From an uncultured Bacteroidales bacterium (GTDB lineage: Bacteria > Bacteroidota > Bacteroidia > Bacteroidales > UBA932): 15,137 nucleotides of DNA. The stretch covers positions 1 to 15,137 of the forward strand of contig URDD01000061.1 of assembly GCA_900546395.1 (NCBI GenBank), written 5' to 3'. Below the pieces are notes generated by a model that saw only the letters and a list, made by a program, of their open reading frames with translations, did no database searches and was not told the origin of the DNA. Of this stretch, positions 9,653-15,137 are shown in pieces. The position numbers and the translations under genes are program-made. Every line of letters begins with the position of its first letter. Positions within the stretch are counted from its first letter, which is position 1.

Positions 9653-12141
9653 GCAGACTGGTTGTAATTGTTTTCATGGTTGTCCTCTCATTTTCTGTAA
9701 TTTCCTGTCAGGACAAGCCTGGTGATCTAACGGGAGACGATACCGGGGAGGAGGGGTTCTTTCTTGAACTCGCCTTTCCGTATTGTCCAGGTATTGTATC
9801 AGAAGAACATACTTATGCCGTCGTCAACGGCGAGAAGGCGGGAGTGGTCTTTAGGGACGGTAAAGCTTTAGTATCCGTACCAGTGTCTGCTGAAGGAATA
9901 TATGATATAATATACCCTGCCGATGTTTATTCCAGACTTTCTGGCACTGTGGTTTTGCCTCCCGGAAGGACGGCTTCGCCGGAGGGGGCGGCCAGGTTGT
10001 CTGACTTTATATTTATGGGCAGGACTGAAGGCGGTGAAAGGAAAGCCGGGATGAAGCCTTTGACTGCAATTCTGCAGATTGACATTGCAGGAGGAGGCAG
10101 ACTGGGAAGTCTTGTCATGGAAAGTGAAGGAGAGCCTCTCTGTGGAACTTACAGACTGGATGGATATGGACTGGAACGTGATGAAACTCTTCCATGTCTT
10201 CCGTTTGTAACTTTCTTGTCCGGCAAGGCGGATGTAAGTTCCGTATTTCTTTCGATACCATCAGGATATTATGGAAAACTCTCCTTAAGGGCTGTTGATA
10301 TTAACAACCGCAGTTCTGTCATTGTGTCAGAAGGAGGTGATTTCAAGGAGGGGAATCTGTACCGGCTCGGGACAGTTTGCTTTGATAAGGACTCGCCGGT
10401 AGTTTATGCAGAGCATTTTGATGCTTGCGTATGGGGCGGAGATCCTGTGGGAAACAGACCGGGCTATGGTCCTGACAACGGCAAGGATATCCGTGCCGGC
10501 AAAGATCGGATTATTGCGGATAAGGCTGTCTTTCCCAAAGAAAGTTCCATCCCAGGAACAATCCTCCTTAAAACGGCCGACTGGGAGACCCGCAGCTGGG
10601 CTATGTCTGACGAGTACCTCAATGCTACGGGGCTGGGACGCTTTTCGGAACTTTTTTATGTATGTCCCTATCAGGGATATATCGGCGGAGACCTGTCATT
10701 GTCTTATTCGAACAGGCCATTGGTTTATCTTCCATCAGAAATGGATATTGATACTCCGCTCGTATGTGAGCTGTCTTTCAATATCAGCAGCAGCGGAGTC
10801 CTTGAAAGTGATATAGAACTGTCTGCACTGCATTCGAGTATGAAATCAATATCTGTTGACGGAGTGGATTTGGGACTGTCTCTTGATGGCTCATGCCAGT
10901 ATGTTACCCAGCGCAGTTCCAAATCTTATATAACGGCTTTGTTGAAGCCTGATCTGATAGGAGATGGTTCCTGGCATAATGTGAGGATTGCTTTCAATGC
11001 TTTCGGGCGCAATGCGGCTGTCAGGTTCTCGCCGTCTGTAATCCGAGGTGGCAATAATGTTTTTTACCTTGATGATATAGTAGTGAGGAAATTTGACTGT
11101 GAATCAAACAGGATTCTTTCTGAAACCACTCAGGTCATGCCGGTTGTTCACAAGGGCAGTGAGGCGGATAATACTGAAAATATGAGACTTATGCCGACCT
11201 ATACATCGAATCTGTCAAACGCTGCACTTTATACATCCGCCTTGGATATGGGAATTACCCATGTATCGGTCGGCCTGCCAGATGACCGCTTAAAGTGGGA
11301 CGGGCTTGTCAGTGAAGGAGTCCGGCACATTGCGGAAAATGGTGGAAGAACGCACATTTGGAGTGTGCATCTCCCGTATGGAAGCAGAAGCAGCCGGCGT
11401 GACAAGGACCTTTGTGTCGCAGACGAACAGCTTCACAGGGAGACAGTTAGTTTTTTTATAGATGCCATACGTGCTGTGGCTCCGTTGCATCCTGACAATG
11501 TCCTTGTACATTGTAATCAGACCCTGCTTTTCAGCGACGGTAGTTCCGGTGAGATGATGGTGCGTTCTCTTGCAGAGATAGCTCCTGTCGCAGATTCCAT
11601 AGGAGCTCATCTTGTTGTGGAGAATATGTCATACGGAATCGGTGCGGATGCGGAAGACCTTTCAATGTATGTAGACGAGGCTAACAAGAGGGTATCTTTA
11701 AAAAAAGATATCAGGATTTGTATGGATACGGGGCATGCAAATCTTTATCTGAATACGGTAGGAAACCGCGGCAATATAGTTGACTGGGCCAGAACTGCAG
11801 GCCCGCGCATCGGTGATTTGCATATTGCAGGAAACCGTGGCCTTTCAAATATCGTCGGACAAAACGGCATTACCTGTTATGATGACCATCTGTTCCCGGG
11901 GTATGATCATGGAATTACTGATTATTATGATCAGATAGGAAGAAATGGTTTGTGGGGAGAGTTTTATGCAGTGTTGCTAGACAATTGCCGGTATCGCGGA
12001 CCGTTTGTCTTTGAAATATCTGCAAGGGACAGGCAGATCAATGGCGAGACAAGGTGCGACAATATTGCGACACCGTGGTATGTCGTTGAATGTCATGATA
12101 ATTATATATATCCAGAATACAGAAAATACATAGGAAAATGA
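9649..12141 (+). CDS. Lipoprotein with fimbrillin-like N-terminus and AP-endonuclease-2/xylose-isomerase-like TIM barrel
   Basis: Exported, probably metal-dependent enzyme tethered to the envelope. The signal peptide ends at VISC (Cys20), followed by an acidic linker (QDKPGDLTGDD). Residues ~35-245 resemble the fimbrillin/Mfa-like N-terminal sandwich (MKPLTAILQIDI, FLSIPSGYYGKLSLRAVD, GNLYRLGTVCFD). Residues ~250-490 are a second sandwich opening VVYAEHFDACVWGGDP. Residues ~512-830 form a TIM barrel of the sugar phosphate isomerase/epimerase (COG1082) and endonuclease IV superfamily. Candidate metal ligands in order are H574 (SVHLP), H621 (LVHC), E658 (VVENM), D693 and H696 (MDTGHAN), H725 (DLHIAG), D745 and H747 (DDHLFPG) and E789 (VFEIS). 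The set looks complete, so the barrel is likely active. The reaction could be isomerisation, epimerisation, a lyase step on an oxidised sugar, or phosphodiester cleavage; the sequence does not decide. The start overlaps the previous stop by ATGA. Confidence 0.85.
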   Translation: MSRLVVIVFMVVLSFSVISCQDKPGDLTGDDTGEEGFFLELAFPYCPGIVSEEHTYAVVNGEKAGVVFRDGKALVSVPVSAEGIYDIIYPADVYSRLSGTVVLPPGRTASPEGAARLSDFIFMGRTEGGERKAGMKPLTAILQIDIAGGGRLGSLVMESEGEPLCGTYRLDGYGLERDETLPCLPFVTFLSGKADVSSVFLSIPSGYYGKLSLRAVDINNRSSVIVSEGGDFKEGNLYRLGTVCFDKDSPVVYAEHFDACVWGGDPVGNRPGYGPDNGKDIRAGKDRIIADKAVFPKESSIPGTILLKTADWETRSWAMSDEYLNATGLGRFSELFYVCPYQGYIGGDLSLSYSNRPLVYLPSEMDIDTPLVCELSFNISSSGVLESDIELSALHSSMKSISVDGVDLGLSLDGSCQYVTQRSSKSYITALLKPDLIGDGSWHNVRIAFNAFGRNAAVRFSPSVIRGGNNVFYLDDIVVRKFDCESNRILSETTQVMPVVHKGSEADNTENMRLMPTYTSNLSNAALYTSALDMGITHVSVGLPDDRLKWDGLVSEGVRHIAENGGRTHIWSVHLPYGSRSSRRDKDLCVADEQLHRETVSFFIDAIRAVAPLHPDNVLVHCNQTLLFSDGSSGEMMVRSLAEIAPVADSIGAHLVVENMSYGIGADAEDLSMYVDEANKRVSLKKDIRICMDTGHANLYLNTVGNRGNIVDWARTAGPRIGDLHIAGNRGLSNIVGQNGITCYDDHLFPGYDHGITDYYDQIGRNGLWGEFYAVLLDNCRYRGPFVFEISARDRQINGETRCDNIATPWYVVECHDNYIYPEYRKYIGK
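12138..12141 (+). other. ATGA stop/start overlap
   Basis: The stop of the TIM-barrel gene overlaps the start of the second DUF5689-like gene in ATGA, followed by an A-rich start region (ATGAAAAGACAA) and a good signal peptide. Confidence 0.85.
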
Positions 12142-13760
12142 AAAGACAATTATTTATAGTATTGCTGTGCTTCTTTTCCGTCTTTACAGCAAATGCAGAA
12201 GGAATAGGTAGATTAAAGGAATTATGTATGCCGGGAAAGATCTATATCCCGGAAAATGATCTGTTCATAGAAGGGGTTGTCATCAGTGACTACAGAAGCG
12301 AAAATGTAGCTGTCAACCCGAATCTTACTCATTCGTTTGTCGATATAGGTGTAAATGACAGGACCGCGTATATCCAGGAGTCGGACGGCAGTATCGGAAT
12401 TAGACTGTTGTTCACTTCGCCTGTTCATAATCGTCTTGAGAGATATGACCATGTCAGACTCAACCTGACAGGATGTACGGTTGAAAGACATGCCGATCCG
12501 GATATGATAACAGTGAGTGGACTCAAGTCATCCAATGTGCTGGGCAAAACCTCCGGGGTATCTTCGGATATAAAGACAAAGGAACGGGGCATATCGGAAC
12601 TTACAGATGCGGATATTTTCACAGAAGTTACTCTGAAAGATGTAGATGTGGCTTGTAAGAACGGATGCTGGACAAATATCTATGAAGCATATTCCCAGTA
12701 TTGCCATAATATACATCAGAGTCTAGACTATGTACAGAATAAAAGAATGGATTCCTGGGCTACGCTGATGAGGGATGTCAGGGGCGATTGTATATATCTG
12801 ATGGTAAATACACTCTGTCCATGGAGACGGGACGGCAATGTCCTGCCGCAGGGGCTCGGAGATGTCAGGGCCGTCGTTGTATCTGAAAATCTAAGAAGAT
12901 ACGGAGGTGATATGGGACGTTATTCGATAAGGCCTATGTACAGGGAGGATATACAGCTCAGCGGTAAAGCATCCTCTACTCCCTGGAAAACCATTTGCGG
13001 GTGGGAATATGACGGTCTCGGCGGCCAGTTCATAACATTTGAGAAACTTGGAGTACAGGGCGGAGTGTGGCGTGACGGTAAAGTCGGGGACAGAGTTGTC
13101 AGTGACAGGGGTGATGGAACGGCCTACCTTTGGACGGACAGTGGCAGCAGTATTCATATAGACGGTGACCTGGATGCCCTTGATGCTTTAGGAAAAGGCT
13201 ATCAGATTAACGGGGCTCTTTATTTCAAGTCTGCGACAAAAAACTGGTATTCCTTCAACCGGAACGGTCAGGCAGACGGAGTGAAATCTATTTTAGTGGA
13301 GTTTTCTACTTCAGGTCTTTCGGGAGATTCAATGAGGCTGTTTTTCAGTTGGGCGGCCGGTGATCAGAATGCTGACAATAACTATGGCTTCCCGGCTCAG
13401 TGGAAGGTGGAGTGTTCTACTGACGGCATTTCCTGGAAAGAACTTAAGGAAACAGCGACCGGAAATACTACCGTAAATCTGCGTCCGCTTCCATTCTGGG
13501 ACAAGAAAATCAGGGACGGCAGGAATGTCCCCACTAGTTACGATGCAGCATTGGGAATGCAGCAGAGAGGCTTCTCTATTCCTAAAGAGGCTTTTGGCCG
13601 TGACAGGGTTCTTGTGAAGATATCACCTGCTTCCGATACCGTTTTTTATCTGGGGGATAGGTTTGACGAGCCGGCTGTTGGGAAGGAGTATATGACGGCA
13701 GACAAGGATGAATATGTTACGATGATACGTTTGGGTAATCTTATAATAGACTATAAATGA
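12138..13760 (+). CDS. Exported DUF5689-like / jelly-roll-like protein, paralog of the gene at 7409
   Basis: Exported protein of unknown function. The signal peptide (MKRQLFIVLLCFFSVF, cleavage probably after TANA) lacks a Cys at the cleavage site, so the protein should be periplasmic or secreted rather than lipidated. Residues ~25-275 are the DUF5689-like domain and ~285-540 the jelly-roll-like domain. Shared blocks with the larger paralog include LFIEGVVISD (LFIEGVVVSD there), ELTDADIF (ELTDSDLY), MDSWATL (LDGWATL), LCPWRRDGNVLPQGLG (W229), FPAQWKVECSTDGISW and LRPLPFWD (W454). It lacks the paralog's two N-terminal sandwiches. ATGA overlaps link it to genes on both sides. It probably binds a related ligand in another compartment or partners the flanking enzymes; this is inference. 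No catalytic residues were recognised. Confidence 0.85.
   Translation: MKRQLFIVLLCFFSVFTANAEGIGRLKELCMPGKIYIPENDLFIEGVVISDYRSENVAVNPNLTHSFVDIGVNDRTAYIQESDGSIGIRLLFTSPVHNRLERYDHVRLNLTGCTVERHADPDMITVSGLKSSNVLGKTSGVSSDIKTKERGISELTDADIFTEVTLKDVDVACKNGCWTNIYEAYSQYCHNIHQSLDYVQNKRMDSWATLMRDVRGDCIYLMVNTLCPWRRDGNVLPQGLGDVRAVVVSENLRRYGGDMGRYSIRPMYREDIQLSGKASSTPWKTICGWEYDGLGGQFITFEKLGVQGGVWRDGKVGDRVVSDRGDGTAYLWTDSGSSIHIDGDLDALDALGKGYQINGALYFKSATKNWYSFNRNGQADGVKSILVEFSTSGLSGDSMRLFFSWAAGDQNADNNYGFPAQWKVECSTDGISWKELKETATGNTTVNLRPLPFWDKKIRDGRNVPTSYDAALGMQQRGFSIPKEAFGRDRVLVKISPASDTVFYLGDRFDEPAVGKEYMTADKDEYVTMIRLGNLIIDYK
13757..13760 (+). other. ATGA stop/start overlap
   Basis: The stop of the second DUF5689-like gene overlaps the start of the MBL hydrolase gene in ATGA, completing a run of four such junctions. 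Confidence 0.85.
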
Positions 13761-14932
13761 AAAGATTGATATTTTTGACAGTCGCTCTCGTGTATTGCGG
13801 CGTTATTTCGGCGTTTGACTGGAAGCCAAAGCCGAACAAGGAACTTTTTGCAGATATGATAGCTTATGCGGAGTTGTTCAAGGCAGATGCTGCCGGGACA
13901 GCGGCAGAGCCCCTCCTTGCCGACTTCTTGTCAAAGGCGGAGAAAAAATTCCGGTCCGATGAATATGCCTGGGTATATGATGTCTATGCATTGTGTGCAA
14001 AACTTGAGACCCTTTTCCCTCCAAGAATCGATGACGGTAGCGTTGAGGCTGAAATTCGCAGGCATATCTTGCGTCTTATTGATTTCCCGGTTCATTTGGA
14101 CAATCTGGGTACAAATGCTGGCGAAAGGGCAAAGTCTGTATTTGCCATTTCGCGTGACAGATACAGGGAGAATGCGGCCCTGGCTGCCGTCAAGTGGCTT
14201 AAGTCTGTCAACCCGTCTGTAGGGGAACTCGCGATATTCAAGGTTTACAATATGGGGTTCATTCTTAAAACGTCTGAAAGGACAATCGCGGTAGACCCGT
14301 GTTTCCTTGTCTCCGAAAGTGCCGTCAAGTCTCTCGTAAAGGAAATCGATGCCTTCTTCATTACTCACCCGCACGGTGATCACTACAGTGATAATGTCAT
14401 TAATGAAATAGCTAGACAAGGAAAGGTATTGGTGTCTTCATATGATGTAGCCCCGTATTATAGAGTACCACACAAGTATATTATATGGGAAAATGTCTTT
14501 GAGCCTTTCAATATTGGTGGCATAGATGTCAGGATATTGGCCGGGCACCAAAATAGAAGTTGTGCAGCAGCGATGCCTAACAATGTCTATAATCTTACGT
14601 TTGACGGATGGACTTTTGTGACAAATGGAGACAATTCGGATATGGAACTGCAGTCAGGGGTGTCTGAAATGCCTGTTCCTGACATTATGACGGCGGCTTC
14701 CTGGAACAAGCCTCAGGTTTTGCAGGATAATGTGCGCTTATGCGAAGGCTGGGTCGAGGGTAGAACTGTATTTATCCCTTCACATGAGAATGAATTCGGC
14801 CATAGGGTGCAGCAAAGAGAGTCTTATTGGGAGGCATTTACCAGAGAAGACAGGTATAACAATCCGGAGTTTGACTATTTCCCGATGTTGCTGATGGATA
14901 TCGGAGAAGGCTGGATTTTAAAAAGGCAGTAA
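13757..14932 (+). CDS. Exported metallo-beta-lactamase-fold hydrolase
   Basis: Probable periplasmic metal-dependent hydrolase. The N-terminal signal (MKRLIFLTVALVYCGVISA) is best read as signal peptidase I cleavage before FDWKP. Residues ~20-150 are mostly helical and unassigned. Residues ~165-391 form the MBL fold: IFKVYNMGFILKTSERTIAVDP, then the metal motif THPHGDH (H204, H206, D208, H209), H264 (LAGHQNR), D292 (TNGDNSD) and H343 (IPSHENEFGH). All expected binuclear-zinc ligands are present, so activity is likely. The loose relatives are UlaG-like and other uncharacterised MBL hydrolases; known activities in the superfamily include lactonase, phosphodiesterase and amidase, so the substrate is open. 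The start overlaps the previous stop by ATGA, and this is the last gene of the operon in view. Confidence 0.88.
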   Translation: MKRLIFLTVALVYCGVISAFDWKPKPNKELFADMIAYAELFKADAAGTAAEPLLADFLSKAEKKFRSDEYAWVYDVYALCAKLETLFPPRIDDGSVEAEIRRHILRLIDFPVHLDNLGTNAGERAKSVFAISRDRYRENAALAAVKWLKSVNPSVGELAIFKVYNMGFILKTSERTIAVDPCFLVSESAVKSLVKEIDAFFITHPHGDHYSDNVINEIARQGKVLVSSYDVAPYYRVPHKYIIWENVFEPFNIGGIDVRILAGHQNRSCAAAMPNNVYNLTFDGWTFVTNGDNSDMELQSGVSEMPVPDIMTAASWNKPQVLQDNVRLCEGWVEGRTVFIPSHENEFGHRVQQRESYWEAFTREDRYNNPEFDYFPMLLMDIGEGWILKRQ

Positions 14933-15137
14933 TGTCATTATGACCGTATTAGGATTTTATTTTTTTGCCGGCATAGGCAAGATGATATGTTGAAAACACG
15001 AAGAAGTGTTTATAACTCTGACATGAGATTCTGATTTTCATAATTTCATCCGGGAAATACTGACTATCACTGAAAATGCTTGACAGATTTAGGGGCGATT
15101 AACTAAACTATTTTACAGCGTTTATTCGCTTGACTAT
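14933..15137. other. Non-coding downstream region
   Basis: About 205 bases after the last gene hold no convincing coding frame. They contain a T-rich run (14955-14966), a five-pair hairpin TTGCC/GGCAA (14965-14980) with the T run before rather than after it, the weak hairpin at 14994-15011, and AT-rich sequence to the window end. The run of same-strand coupled genes ends here, so this is probably the operon end and perhaps the leader of a next transcript. Confidence 0.6.
14994..15011 (+). terminator. Weak candidate hairpin downstream of the operon
   Basis: AAACAC (14994-14999) pairs with GTGTTT (15006-15011) around a six-base loop, about 60 bases after the last stop. The stem is short and AT-rich and the U run after it is poor (TTTATAAC), so it is only a possible terminator. 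Confidence 0.2.

Noticed and set aside
13757..14932. Antibiotic-resistance beta-lactamase
   Set aside because: The MBL fold is broad. The operon context, the extra N-terminal domain and the UlaG-like appearance point to another hydrolase.
14965..14980. Hairpin TTGCC-loop-GGCAA as a terminator
   Set aside because: The T run comes before the stem on the + strand and becomes an A run after it on the - strand, so it does not fit an intrinsic terminator in either direction.
15034..15077. Inverted repeat ATTTTCA ... TGAAAAT in the downstream region
   Set aside because: Only seven AT-rich bases separated by ~30, which is expected by chance in such sequence.
15080..15109. TTGACA, 18 bases, TAAACT: a sigma70-like promoter
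   Set aside because: Bacteroidota promoters normally use a TTTG / TAnnTTTG pattern, which is not seen here, and no downstream gene is in view to support it.
1..15137. Insertion sequences, CRISPR arrays, tRNA or rRNA genes, phage genes
   Set aside because: No transposase, direct repeat array, RNA gene signature or phage protein was seen; the window is almost entirely occupied by seven tightly packed genes.

Overview
The window is one long, single-strand (+) operon from a Bacteroidota, most likely Bacteroidales, genome. The evidence is a SusC-like TonB-dependent receptor directly followed by a SusD-like lipoprotein, then BACON, GLUG, DUF5689 and fimbrillin-type surface modules, loose Bacteroidota-type lipoboxes, and no strong Shine-Dalgarno sites. 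Genus and species cannot be fixed from sequence alone.

Layout: (1) 1-3184, a SusC-like outer-membrane transporter cut by the left window edge. The first ~76 bases appear to encode the end of an STN domain, but spread over three reading frames, so the gene is 5'-partial and perhaps frameshifted. (2) 3196-4911, its SusD-like partner lipoprotein. (3) 4923-7412, a lipoprotein with BACON-type sandwiches and a GLUG-repeat beta-helix. (4) 7409-9652, a lipoprotein with a BACON-like N-terminus, a DUF5689-like core and a C-terminal jelly-roll-like domain. (5) 9649-12141, a lipoprotein with a fimbrillin-like N-terminus, a middle beta-sandwich and a C-terminal TIM barrel of the AP-endonuclease-2/xylose-isomerase-like superfamily. 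(6) 12138-13760, an exported shorter paralog of gene 4. (7) 13757-14932, an exported metallo-beta-lactamase-fold hydrolase. The last ~200 bases are non-coding and hold only weak hairpins.

Genes 3 to 7 are joined by four consecutive ATGA stop/start overlaps, so they are almost certainly one translationally coupled transcript, probably continuous with the SusCD pair upstream. Every complete product carries an export signal: four lipoproteins and two signal-peptidase-I-type proteins. The receptor is a TonB-dependent outer-membrane protein.

The organisation is that of a polysaccharide utilisation locus (PUL): SusCD import plus surface binding proteins. Within the window, however, there is no recognisable glycoside hydrolase, polysaccharide lyase, sulfatase or carbohydrate esterase, and no regulator. 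The only apparent enzymes are the secreted TIM barrel, with a near-complete Endo IV-like ladder of metal ligands, and the MBL hydrolase. The inferred picture is capture of an unknown ligand at the cell surface by genes 2-5, import through SusCD, and unusual metal-dependent chemistry outside the cytoplasm. The substrate is not known; a modified sugar, nucleotide or phosphoester-containing ligand is a speculative possibility.
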